From Marinomonas posidonica_A (GTDB taxonomy: Bacteria; Pseudomonadota; Gammaproteobacteria; Pseudomonadales; Marinomonadaceae), in NCBI RefSeq assembly GCF_043643765.1, contig NZ_JBHZSP010000008.1:124001-188000 (forward strand): a stretch of 64,000 nt of DNA, in the 5' to 3' direction. A program made the position numbers and the translations under genes. The number at the start of each line of letters is the position of its first letter. Position 1 is the stretch's first letter. Below the pieces are notes generated by a model, which was given only the letters and a program-made list of their open reading frames with translations, had not been told where the DNA came from and did not search any database. Positions 1-8,366 of the stretch are shown here, one piece after another.

Positions 1-45
1 NNNNNNNNNNNNNNNNNNNNNNNNNNNNNNNNNNNNNNNNNNNNN
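1..45. other. assembly gap (run of N)
   Basis: The first 45 bases are N. The gap abuts a perfect hexanucleotide tandem repeat, so the assembly probably broke because reads could not span the repeat. The gap may continue outside the window and its true length is unknown. Confidence 0.99.
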
Positions 46-475
<430 letters not shown>

Positions 476-484
476 AAATTCTTA

Positions 485-1258
485 CTATCCCGCTGGATTC
501 AACAGAGAATCCATCAGACTGGAGTACGCTTTGATTCCTCGAGCATTTGGATCTAACGCCGATGGCGCTATGCCCGCTGTACTGGCATCCCGCAATTTTG
601 TATCAACCGGTATTACCGAATGCCACACAAGCTCTTCATACAAATCTTTCAAATTCCGCAGGCTCTTGTTAGATGCTTGCGTACGGCGATCAAATAAAGT
701 CGGCACAATCACATAGGGTACAGGACGCTTTCTCGCACGATTAATCATAGTCAAAGTTCGAACCATTCGCTCCAACCCCTTGATCGCCAAAAACTCCGTT
801 TGTACCGGAATAACCAATTGCTGACACGCAGCCAAGGCGTTAATCATCAGCACACCCAATACAGGAGGGCTATCAATTAGCACATAATCGTAATCATCCC
901 ACAGGATCGCTAGGGTTTTTGACATGACCAACCCCATTCCACCCTGCGCTTGCGCATGGCGTTCTAAGGTTGCCAAAGCCGTCGAAGAAGGCAACAGAGA
1001 AAGATTAGGGTGGCCTGTTTCTAAAATTAACGATGGCGGTAAATCTTCCGGGATTTTTCCGGACACTTGAAAAAGGTTGTAAGCACTGTTTTCAATGGAA
1101 TCTGGGTCGAAACGAAAATAACTGGTTAAAGACCCATGAGGATCCAAATCAATCATCAAGACGCGGTGCCCAGCATCCGCCAATAGCCCCGCTAAAGACA
1201 CCACTGTTGTCGTCTTTCCTACGCCACCTTTTTGATTCGCCACTGCCCAAATGTGCAC
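485..1258 (-). CDS. parC: ParA-family ATPase of the chemotaxis cluster (ParC/Soj type)
   Basis: This 257-residue protein has a deviant Walker A (KGGVGKTTT, residues 10-18), then DLDPHGSLTS and the DSPP motif typical of ParA/MinD ATPases. Its place after motC-motD and before a CheW-like gene matches the chromosome-independent ParA of polar chemotaxis clusters (ParC in Vibrio, PA1462 in Pseudomonas), which localises the array to the cell pole. It is not FleN/FlhG: it starts directly at the Walker A region and lacks the N-terminal extension with the DQAxxLR motif. The start is GTG at 1258 with a GGAGA ribosome-binding site about six bases upstream. No parB homologue lies nearby, which fits a role in protein positioning rather than DNA partition. 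Confidence 0.85.
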   Translation of the reverse strand: MHIWAVANQKGGVGKTTTVVSLAGLLADAGHRVLMIDLDPHGSLTSYFRFDPDSIENSAYNLFQVSGKIPEDLPPSLILETGHPNLSLLPSSTALATLERHAQAQGGMGLVMSKTLAILWDDYDYVLIDSPPVLGVLMINALAACQQLVIPVQTEFLAIKGLERMVRTLTMINRARKRPVPYVIVPTLFDRRTQASNKSLRNLKDLYEELVWHSVIPVDTKLRDASTAGIAPSALDPNARGIKAYSSLMDSLLNPAG

Positions 1259-1329
1259 TCTGACTCTCCGCTATCCAAACTATTTCTATGCTTACGAATT
1301 CTTTGCAATCAATCATATACAGTAATTGA

Positions 1330-2145
1330 CTACTTAAACAAGTAATCATACAGATTATCAGCCCTTCGCTTACTAATTCGTATAATAACCCGACGATTTT
1401 GCTGACGAGCAAAGTCATTGGTGTTTCTTACTTTGGGATGTTCACTGGAAAAACCCATTGGTGCAATTCGTTCTGCATTGAGCCCACGATAAACTAGTTC
1501 ATCAACAACAGCGGAAGCTCTCAAACTGGATAAATTCCAATTGTTACCAAGACGCTGGGAGTTGATGGGGACATTATCTGTGTGCCCCTCTACAATGACG
1601 GCCGATGGATAGGCCTGAAGAAGGTTCGCAACCATAATAAGTAACGCCACGGCCTCATTTGTAAGCTCGTATTCTCCCTGCCCAAACAGCAAAGCCGATT
1701 TCATTTCTAAACTAACCCAATCAGCAGACTCTGACACCTCTATTTGACCGGATTGGTGCAAACCTGAAAACTGCTGCTCAACCAATCGACTTAATAGTGC
1801 GTACACAGCTGACGATTGATCTTCTTCGACCACTGGCGGACTTTCAGGAATGGGGATGCTTTCAACTAATTCGGAGTCGGCGGGCTCACCCACAATAGGG
1901 TCACCAATATTAATGGGCTTAACTGACTTTTGCACCGCATCAAACACCCCTTGCAAACTTTCTTTAAGACGCTCTTCATCATCTGCGTTTTTTAACGACA
2001 GAGAGTAAAGGGCAACAAAGAAGGCAAACAATAAAGTAATAAAATCGGCATAAGATAAAATCCAGCGATCTTTTCCTGGCGCGCTTGTCGAAGCTGGCTT
2101 GACCAGTTTACGACGTCTTGAGGCACGAGACTCAGCATCACTCAT
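1330..2145 (-). CDS. motD: flagellar stator protein MotD (MotB family)
   Basis: The protein has 271 residues from the ATG at 2145. A basic N-terminus is followed by one membrane segment (about 29-50) containing SYADF, whose Asp34 matches the proton- or ion-binding Asp of MotB. A periplasmic plug/linker region follows, then an OmpA-type peptidoglycan-binding domain (about 150-260) with GHTDN and a conserved LSSLRA segment. It pairs with MotC to form a stator unit anchored to the cell wall. The start overlaps the motC stop by 8 bases, so translation is probably coupled. A longer frame to 2211 exists but lies inside motC. The coupling ion is not decidable from sequence alone. Confidence 0.93.
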   Translation of the reverse strand: MSDAESRASRRRKLVKPASTSAPGKDRWILSYADFITLLFAFFVALYSLSLKNADDEERLKESLQGVFDAVQKSVKPINIGDPIVGEPADSELVESIPIPESPPVVEEDQSSAVYALLSRLVEQQFSGLHQSGQIEVSESADWVSLEMKSALLFGQGEYELTNEAVALLIMVANLLQAYPSAVIVEGHTDNVPINSQRLGNNWNLSSLRASAVVDELVYRGLNAERIAPMGFSSEHPKVRNTNDFARQQNRRVIIRISKRRADNLYDYLFK

Positions 2146-2875
2146 ACGTCGCCAACTCGAGTTCAAGTCGGTAAGGGTGTTTACCAATGGCAATACCGCA
2201 AATACCGTCAATTAGTAGCTGGTGGTAAAGTAACTCTTTATCGACATACGTAGCGAGTTTTTTCGCAATTGGAAAGATCACTAAATTCGCAAACCCCTGC
2301 CCGTAAAGTGTTGAGACAAAGGCTACAGCAATACCATGCCCTAATGCTTCTGGGCTGTCGAGATTCGCCATTGCTTGAATCAAGCCTAACACAGATCCCA
2401 TGATACCTAAGGTAGGCGCATAGCCGCCGATGGATTCTAGGAAGTTAACACTTTTCATGCGCCTCTCGTGGATACGCACTGCATCATCATGAAGACGGTC
2501 GGACAGTATATTGGGATCCGTTCCATCGATCGCCATTTGCAAGGCGCGAGTCGAGAAAGGATTATTGATTGAATTCACATCTGACTCTAGAGCAAGTAAC
2601 GATAAACGACGTGCTTTATGAGCTAAATTATTAATGGAAGAACGAGCGGAGTTAAAGTCATAGATAGGAGGGAATAAACTCCATTTCATTAACACTAAAG
2701 CGCGTATTGCTTCCTGAATACTGCTCTGGATTAATGTCGCTCCGATGCTACCAACAATCACAATGATGGCAGATGGCAAATTAAGCAGCAGAAATATTTC
2801 TCCGCCGCCTAACCAGTTAGCAAGAAATACCGAGCTGAACGCGATTAATAGGCCTGCTAAGGTGACAAAATCCAC
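2138..2875 (-). CDS. motC: flagellar stator protein MotC (MotA family)
   Basis: A 245-residue MotA/ExbB-type membrane protein. Hydrophobic segments lie at about 3-21 and 30-50, a large cytoplasmic loop follows, and the second pair of membrane helices starts at GGYAPTLGIMGSVLGLI and AVAFVSTLYGQGFANL. It forms the ion channel with MotD and drives the motor by its cytoplasmic loop. The start is GTG at 2875, overlapping the cheB stop as TAGTG, with GAGG seven bases upstream. Length is close to Pseudomonas MotC, and the cheB-motC-motD order is the same. Confidence 0.93.
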   Translation of the reverse strand: MDFVTLAGLLIAFSSVFLANWLGGGEIFLLLNLPSAIIVIVGSIGATLIQSSIQEAIRALVLMKWSLFPPIYDFNSARSSINNLAHKARRLSLLALESDVNSINNPFSTRALQMAIDGTDPNILSDRLHDDAVRIHERRMKSVNFLESIGGYAPTLGIMGSVLGLIQAMANLDSPEALGHGIAVAFVSTLYGQGFANLVIFPIAKKLATYVDKELLYHQLLIDGICGIAIGKHPYRLELELATYE

Positions 2876-3939
2876 TAACCAACCTCACGTACAATTCGTT
2901 CACCAATGTGATTCAAATCAATTGTCTCGTCTGCCAAATTGGCTTTTTCAACCGCCATTGGCATACCGTAGATAACACAAGTATCTTCACTCTGAATCCA
3001 GACTTTAGAACCCGAGTTTTTCAACATACGAGCGCCTTCACGGCCATCAACACCCATACCAGTCATAACCACAGACAATACTTTACCTGGGTAGCATTTA
3101 GATGCAGAACCAAAGGTCACATCCACTGATGGTTTGTAATTCAAACGCTCATCACCATCTAAAATACGGACACAACCACCATTTCTAGGGTCTATCATCA
3201 TTTGCTTACCGCCTGGAGCAAGTAAAGCAACCCCCGGCTCTAACCGATCACCGTCTTGGGCTTCTTTCACCTTAATCTGACAAATGTTATTAAGACGCTC
3301 TGCAAAAGCACCAGTAAAGGCGGCTGGCATGTGTTGCACCAACACCAAAGGCGCAGAAAAATCGGCGGGGATTTTACTTAAGACGGCTTGAAGTGCCATC
3401 GGCCCACCTGTCGATGTACCAATGGCCACAAGACTTACACGCTTACGGGCACGAGGAATAATAACGCCTCGTTCCGTTACAATTGGCTTGTGGGTTTGAC
3501 GTGGCGCGAGAGGCTCAATGTTCGCAGCACTGCCTGAAAGACGAGTACGTGCTACAGCAAGCACTCTATCGACTAACGCTTTTTTTACCACCGCAGAATC
3601 ACGAGAGATGTCCTCGAAATTCTTTGGCATGAAATCCACCGCACCAGCCTCTAAAGCATCGAGGGTGACTTTTGCACCTTCGTGTGTCAAAGATGAAAAC
3701 ATAAGCACAGGCGTTGGCTTAATTTTCATAATGTTTGACACTGCTGCGATGCCATCCATCACGGGCATTTCATAATCCATGGTAACAACGTCAGGCGAAA
3801 GCGACTGAACTTTATCAATCGCTTCTTTACCATTGTTCGCTGTGCCGACGACGGATAACCTAGGGTCTGCCTCGAATATTTCTACCAATCGGCGTCTGAA
3901 AAAGCCTGAGTCATCAACAACCAGTACTTTCACCGGCAT
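2875..3939 (-). CDS. cheB: CheB protein-glutamate methylesterase/deamidase
   Basis: The 354-residue protein has a receiver domain (1-125; acidic pair D9-D10, phospho-acceptor D55 in TMDYEMP) joined by a basic linker to a methylesterase domain (about 165-354). The catalytic triad is visible: Ser176 in GTSTGGP, His203 in VQHMP and Asp298 in GMGVDG. It removes methyl groups from chemoreceptors and deamidates glutamines when phosphorylated by CheA. A GGAGA ribosome-binding site precedes the ATG. The cheR partner is not in this window. It lies 30 bases after cheA. Confidence 0.96.
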   Translation of the reverse strand: MPVKVLVVDDSGFFRRRLVEIFEADPRLSVVGTANNGKEAIDKVQSLSPDVVTMDYEMPVMDGIAAVSNIMKIKPTPVLMFSSLTHEGAKVTLDALEAGAVDFMPKNFEDISRDSAVVKKALVDRVLAVARTRLSGSAANIEPLAPRQTHKPIVTERGVIIPRARKRVSLVAIGTSTGGPMALQAVLSKIPADFSAPLVLVQHMPAAFTGAFAERLNNICQIKVKEAQDGDRLEPGVALLAPGGKQMMIDPRNGGCVRILDGDERLNYKPSVDVTFGSASKCYPGKVLSVVMTGMGVDGREGARMLKNSGSKVWIQSEDTCVIYGMPMAVEKANLADETIDLNHIGERIVREVG

Positions 3940-3969
3940 ATTACATCTCCAAAATGAAAAACTTAGTTG

Positions 3970-6288
3970 TTACCTTGATGCATAACTTTTTAGCATACTG
4001 GGCACATCCAGAATCAATGCAATACGACCGTCACCGGTAATTGTTGCTCCTGCCATACCTGCAGTACCTTGCAACATTTTCCCTAATGGTTTAATAACAA
4101 CTTCTTCCTGTCCGACCAGTTGATCCACAACAAAGCCGACTTCATTCATCCCTACCTGAACCACAACAACGTGAGCCTCAGAAGGATTTTCATCTGTTTT
4201 CGTGCCTTTCACTAACCAGCTTTTAAGGTGGAATATGGGTAAGGTTTTACCACGAATTACCACCACTTGCTGACCATCTACGATATTGGTTTTCTTCAAA
4301 TCCAAATGGAAGATTTCATTTACACTAACCAGTGGGAAGGCAAATGCTTGATCAGACAAAGTCACCATCAAGGTTGGCATAATCGCCAAGGTCAAAGGCA
4401 CTTTAATAATAAAGCGAGACCCTTGTCCTAATACTGATTTAATATCCAATGTACCGTTGAGCTGGGAGATTTTAGTTTTCACCACATCCATTCCCACACC
4501 ACGACCAGACACATCGGTAATTTCAACTTTGGTAGAGAAGCCAGGCGCAAAGATCAAATTAAACGCTTCATCATCGGACAAACGCTCTGCAGCGTCCGTA
4601 TCCATTAAGCCTTTTTCTACGGCTTTTTTACGTAGCACATCTGGGTCCATACCCGCGCCATCGTCTTCAATAGACAGCAAGATATGATCGCCTTCCTGTT
4701 CTGCAGAGAGAATAACGGTACCCATTCGGGCTTTGCCATTCGCTTCACGCTTTTCAGGAGATTCAACGCCATGGTCAACCGAGTTACGCACCAAGTGAAC
4801 CAATGGATCGGCAAGGGCTTCGACTAGATTCTTATCTAGATCCGTCTCTTCACCTTTGAGTACTAAGTTAACTTCTTTCTTCATGTTACGAGCAAGATCT
4901 CGTACCACTCGTGGGAAACGCCCGAATACCTTTTTAATCGGCTGCATACGGGTTTTCATCACAGCATTTTGTAAGTCACCTGTGACCACGTCCAGATTCG
5001 CCACGGCTTTCCCCATGGACTCATCTTCGCTTTGCAATCCCAGACGTACCAATCGGTTACGGACCAGTACCAACTCACCTACCATGTTCATAATGTCATC
5101 AAGTCGTTTGGTATCAACTCGCACGGTGGCTTCTTGAGTAACGGGGGCGTTGGCTGTCTTTTCTTTCGCTGGAGCATCAGCGTCTTTCGCTGCAGCTTTT
5201 GGCTTGGGTGCTGCTTTTGGTGCCGCTGGACTTGCTTTGGGTTTCGCAGGTTCAGCCTTTTTCGGCTCGGCCTTGGGCTTGTCATCACTCGCTGGTGAAG
5301 CTTTGGCTTGCGCTTTTTGCTCACTTTCTTTTGCTTGTAGACTGTCTAATAAAGATTCAAATTCATCCTCAGTAATGAGATCTGATTCCCCATTAGCTGG
5401 CGCGCTGTCTGCTTTAGGTTGCGATGCTGAGGCTTTATCATCCTTCGCAGACTGATCCGTCGACGCTTTCGCATCGACTACCCCAGGTGCGCTTTCGCCA
5501 TGAAGACTATCCAGCAGTTGTTCAAATTCATCTTCAGTAATTTCGTCAGACTCTGGCGCTGAATCATTCGCTTTAGGTGCCGTATTTTTTGCCTCTTCGT
5601 CGTCTAGACCAGGCGCACCACTACCATGAAGTTGATCAAGCAAAGCATCAAATTCGTCTTCAGTGATGTCATCATCACTTGCTGGGGATGTTTCAGAAGC
5701 GGAGTTTTCAGAAGCTGGAGATGAGTCATCACCTAATGCGTCCAATAAAGATTCAAATTCGTCGTCAGAAATATCAACGGAAGCATCAGCTTCTTGCTCC
5801 TGTTCAGCTAAAGGCGCTTCTACCTCAACTTCTTCAGCAGCTGTCTCTTCTACTTCATCGGCCTCTTCCTCTACAGCACCAGCCAACTCGTCTTCTGTCG
5901 GCGGTACCGCATAGGTACTCAAAGTGGCAATAAGCTCAGGATCCGCAGGCTCAGGCTCTCCACCTGCGCGAACAGTATCAAACATTTCGTTTACGGCATC
6001 TAACGCTTGCAATACCGTATCCATCAACTCAGAGTCAATTTGACGCTGCCCGTTCCTTAAGATGTCAAAAACGTTCTCGGCATAGTGACAACAGTCAACT
6101 AAAGCAGTTAACTGTAAAAAACCCGCCCCACCTTTAACAGTGTGAAAACCTCGAAATATTGCATTCAATAGAGGCTTGTCATCAGGATTTTGCTCTAGAT
6201 CTACTAATTGTTCGGAAAGCTGCTCAAGGATTTCTCCTGCCTCTACCAAAAAATCCTGTAGAATTTCTTCATCGACTTCGAAACTCAT
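3970..6288 (-). CDS. cheA: chemotaxis histidine kinase CheA with repeat-bearing linker
   Basis: This 772-residue kinase begins with an Hpt (P1) domain, His49 in FHTVKGG. A long acidic then Ala/Lys/Pro-rich linker covers about 110-385. The dimerisation domain starts near 386 (VRVDTKRLDDIMNMVGELV), followed by the ATPase domain with N box near 498-507 (RNSVDHG), G1 at DDGAGM (542-547) and G2 at GRGVGMD (595-601). A CheW-like domain follows (about 635-772). No folded P2 domain is evident. Instead the linker carries four copies of a DEFExLLDxL motif at about 173-187, 208-222, 250-263 and 305-318. In Vibrio the linker region (LID) binds ParP, which fits the parC-parP genes downstream. A strong GGAG ribosome-binding site precedes the ATG. 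Confidence 0.96.
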   Translation of the reverse strand: MSFEVDEEILQDFLVEAGEILEQLSEQLVDLEQNPDDKPLLNAIFRGFHTVKGGAGFLQLTALVDCCHYAENVFDILRNGQRQIDSELMDTVLQALDAVNEMFDTVRAGGEPEPADPELIATLSTYAVPPTEDELAGAVEEEADEVEETAAEEVEVEAPLAEQEQEADASVDISDDEFESLLDALGDDSSPASENSASETSPASDDDITEDEFDALLDQLHGSGAPGLDDEEAKNTAPKANDSAPESDEITEDEFEQLLDSLHGESAPGVVDAKASTDQSAKDDKASASQPKADSAPANGESDLITEDEFESLLDSLQAKESEQKAQAKASPASDDKPKAEPKKAEPAKPKASPAAPKAAPKPKAAAKDADAPAKEKTANAPVTQEATVRVDTKRLDDIMNMVGELVLVRNRLVRLGLQSEDESMGKAVANLDVVTGDLQNAVMKTRMQPIKKVFGRFPRVVRDLARNMKKEVNLVLKGEETDLDKNLVEALADPLVHLVRNSVDHGVESPEKREANGKARMGTVILSAEQEGDHILLSIEDDGAGMDPDVLRKKAVEKGLMDTDAAERLSDDEAFNLIFAPGFSTKVEITDVSGRGVGMDVVKTKISQLNGTLDIKSVLGQGSRFIIKVPLTLAIMPTLMVTLSDQAFAFPLVSVNEIFHLDLKKTNIVDGQQVVVIRGKTLPIFHLKSWLVKGTKTDENPSEAHVVVVQVGMNEVGFVVDQLVGQEEVVIKPLGKMLQGTAGMAGATITGDGRIALILDVPSMLKSYASR

Positions 6289-6300
6289 CCTCAGCTCCTT

Positions 6301-7086
6301 CTAGAAACCAAGACTTGATAGCAAGTCGTCTACTTCGTCTTGACTATTCAGTACTTCAGGGTTGTTTTGTTTATTAATAGACGGGCCATGACCGCGTGTA
6401 TCATCCTGTTCAGATTCTTTCTCTTGATGCTCAATGCCAGAGATACTGTCAACACGTCCAGCGACAGCAACCAGATGCACAAGTTTTTCTTCTACATCAC
6501 GGATCAGTTCATTCACTCTAGAGATCACCTGCCCTGTTAAGTCCTGGTAGCCTTGCTCTAGAAGAATTGTGTTTAAATTAGAATGCAAAGTAGTCGCACT
6601 TTCATCTGCATAGGTTAGAAACACATCAATTCTTTTATACAAATCACGGAATTCTTGCGGGGTGAGGTCTCGTTGTATTAAGCGCCCCCAGTCTTTACGC
6701 AGCTCTCTTGCCTGAGCTTGTAACTCACTTGCCACAGGGACACTGCTATCCACCATATCCATGGTTTTATTGGCCGCTGAACTAGTCGTTTCGATGACGT
6801 AATTTAGTCGGTCAGACGCATCAGTGATTTTAGTAGCAGAGTCTGCCCCTTCACCGACCACAAGGTCCATCGAGTCTATTTGAAAATCACGAATAGCATC
6901 ATGCAGACTTCGCGTCAGATAACCAACTTCGTTATAAAAGCTATTGTGACGAGCTTCACTTAATTCTTGGATTATTTTAATCGCACTACTGAAATCACCG
7001 ACTTCAATATGGTTTAAAAGTTCCACTGCGCCATCTTTTACTTGTTTTTCAAAATCCACTAGTCCAGATCCCAATACGTTTGACAT
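6301..7086 (-). CDS. cheZ: CheY-phosphate phosphatase CheZ
   Basis: The 261-residue helical protein carries the CheZ active-site signature YQDLTGQVI, with Asp182 and Gln186 matching the catalytic D143/Q147 of E. coli CheZ. The C-terminus ends in SQDEVDDLLSSLGF, the conserved tail that binds CheY. An acidic, poorly ordered linker (about 215-250) separates the two. It dephosphorylates CheY-P to end the tumble or reversal signal. It sits between cheY and cheA with gaps of only 10 and 12 bases. Confidence 0.95.
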   Translation of the reverse strand: MSNVLGSGLVDFEKQVKDGAVELLNHIEVGDFSSAIKIIQELSEARHNSFYNEVGYLTRSLHDAIRDFQIDSMDLVVGEGADSATKITDASDRLNYVIETTSSAANKTMDMVDSSVPVASELQAQARELRKDWGRLIQRDLTPQEFRDLYKRIDVFLTYADESATTLHSNLNTILLEQGYQDLTGQVISRVNELIRDVEEKLVHLVAVAGRVDSISGIEHQEKESEQDDTRGHGPSINKQNNPEVLNSQDEVDDLLSSLGF

Positions 7087-7096
7087 CTAAATATCC

Positions 7097-7489
7097 CTAT
7101 TTGGCAGCATCGATTCGTTCGAATATCTTCTCAATTTTCTCTTTCAGTGCTACAGCGGTAAAGGGCTTAACAACATAACCATTAACTCCAGCCTGAGCGG
7201 CTGCAATAATCTGATCACGTTTCGCTTCCGCCGTTACCATCAATACAGGAATACTTTTCAGCTTCTCATCGGCACGGACAGCCCTTAAAAGCTCAATACC
7301 TGTCATTCCTGGCATATTCCAATCCGTTACCAAAAAATCAATTGTACCAGCTTGAAGTATAGGCAACGCAGTCGTTCCATCATCCGCTTCAACTGTATTG
7401 GTAAACCCTAAATCCCGTAGCAAGTTTTTAATGATTCGTCTCATTGTCGAGAAATCATCAACAATCAGGATCTTCATGTTTTTATCCAA
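7097..7489 (-). CDS. cheY: chemotaxis response regulator CheY
   Basis: A single receiver domain of 130 residues. The acidic pair D11-D12 (VDDFSTMRR), phospho-acceptor D56 (VTDWNMP), T86 and K108 (VKPF) are all present. It binds the FliM N-terminus to switch motor direction. The start is a choice: TTG at 7489 has an excellent GGAGG ribosome-binding site five bases upstream and gives MDKNMKIL, like Vibrio CheY. The ATG at 7477 would place that site 17 bases away and gives a 126-residue product. The gene follows fliA and precedes cheZ. Confidence 0.93.
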   Translation of the reverse strand: MDKNMKILIVDDFSTMRRIIKNLLRDLGFTNTVEADDGTTALPILQAGTIDFLVTDWNMPGMTGIELLRAVRADEKLKSIPVLMVTAEAKRDQIIAAAQAGVNGYVVKPFTAVALKEKIEKIFERIDAAK

Positions 7490-7532
7490 TGCAACCTCCA
7501 CACCCCAAAGGTATATATCCACAACTCATAAT

Positions 7533-8270
7533 TTAATCTCGCCAATCGCTTAATCTTGATCGTAATCTCATAGCCGCTTGACTATGGATCTGACTGACTC
7601 TTGACTCACTAACGCCTAACACAGCGCCAATCTCCTTTAAGTTTAGCTCATCATTGTAATACAAAGACAAAACCAACTTTTCTCGCTCTGGTAGATTTTC
7701 GATCTCATTGGCCAATTGCCCCTGAAAACCGTTTTCTTCTACCAAAGAGTATGGGGCATTTTCACTGTCAGTTTCGGCCCCATCGAAATGATTTGTATCA
7801 GAATCCAGCATCTCTTCGTAGCTAAATAACTGAGTAGACATAGATGAATGTAACATCTCATGATATTCATCCATTCCAATCCCCATATGGGCTGCTACTT
7901 CCATATCGGAAACATCTCTTCCTAACTTAGCTTCTAATTCTTTGATTGCATTTGTCACTGCACGACCATTACGACGAACAGATCTTGGTGCCCAGTCAGA
8001 CTTTCTGACTTCATCCATAATAGAACCGCGAATACGAATTCCAGCATAGGTTTCAAAACTGGCACCTTTGCTTGACTCAAACCGCTTGTAGGCTTCTATT
8101 AACCCCATCATGCCCGCTTGAGTCAGATCATCTATATCCACACTATCCGGCAGACGAGCTAAAAGATGATAAGCAATTTTCTTTACCAAATACCCATACT
8201 GCTCAACAATCGCATCAATCGATAACGTTGCCTTCTTTGAATAGGTGTTGTATCCACTCTTGGTTTGCAT
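7533..8270 (-). CDS. fliA: flagellar sigma factor FliA (sigma-28)
   Basis: The 245-residue protein has sigma-70 family regions 2, 3 and 4 in order: region 2 around SVDIDDLTQAGMMGLIEAYKRFE and FETYAGIRIRGSI, region 3 near LGRDVSDMEVA, and a region 4 helix-turn-helix at LNLKEIGAVLGVSESRVSQIHS. It directs RNA polymerase to late flagellar and chemotaxis genes and is normally held by FlgM, which is not in the window. The gene lies 96 bases after flhF, where fleN would be expected. The junction contains a stem-loop (8305-8342). Confidence 0.96.
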   Translation of the reverse strand: MQTKSGYNTYSKKATLSIDAIVEQYGYLVKKIAYHLLARLPDSVDIDDLTQAGMMGLIEAYKRFESSKGASFETYAGIRIRGSIMDEVRKSDWAPRSVRRNGRAVTNAIKELEAKLGRDVSDMEVAAHMGIGMDEYHEMLHSSMSTQLFSYEEMLDSDTNHFDGAETDSENAPYSLVEENGFQGQLANEIENLPEREKLVLSLYYNDELNLKEIGAVLGVSESRVSQIHSQAAMRLRSRLSDWRD

Positions 8271-8304
8271 AAAATCGTTTGAGCAACCTTTTACAGTTAA
8301 GTTA

Positions 8305-8342
8305 GTTGCGCAATCAAACTGTACTACATAGTTTGGCGCAAC
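8305..8342 (-). other. imperfect stem-loop between flhF and fliA
   Basis: Arms GTTGCGC (8305-8311) and GCGCAAC (8336-8342) pair perfectly. Continuing inward, CAAACT (8315-8320) pairs with AGTTTG (8330-8335), leaving an AAT bulge (8312-8314) and a nine-base loop. No run of U follows on the minus strand, so this is not a standard terminator. It would form in the leader of fliA in a flhF-fliA transcript. Confidence 0.5.
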
Positions 8343-8366
8343 GCTTTCAGAAATAACATAATTTTA

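Noticed and set aside
485..1258. ParA-family gene read as FleN/FlhG
   Set aside because: It lies next to chemotaxis and stator genes, starts at the Walker A region and has no FlhG N-terminal motif.
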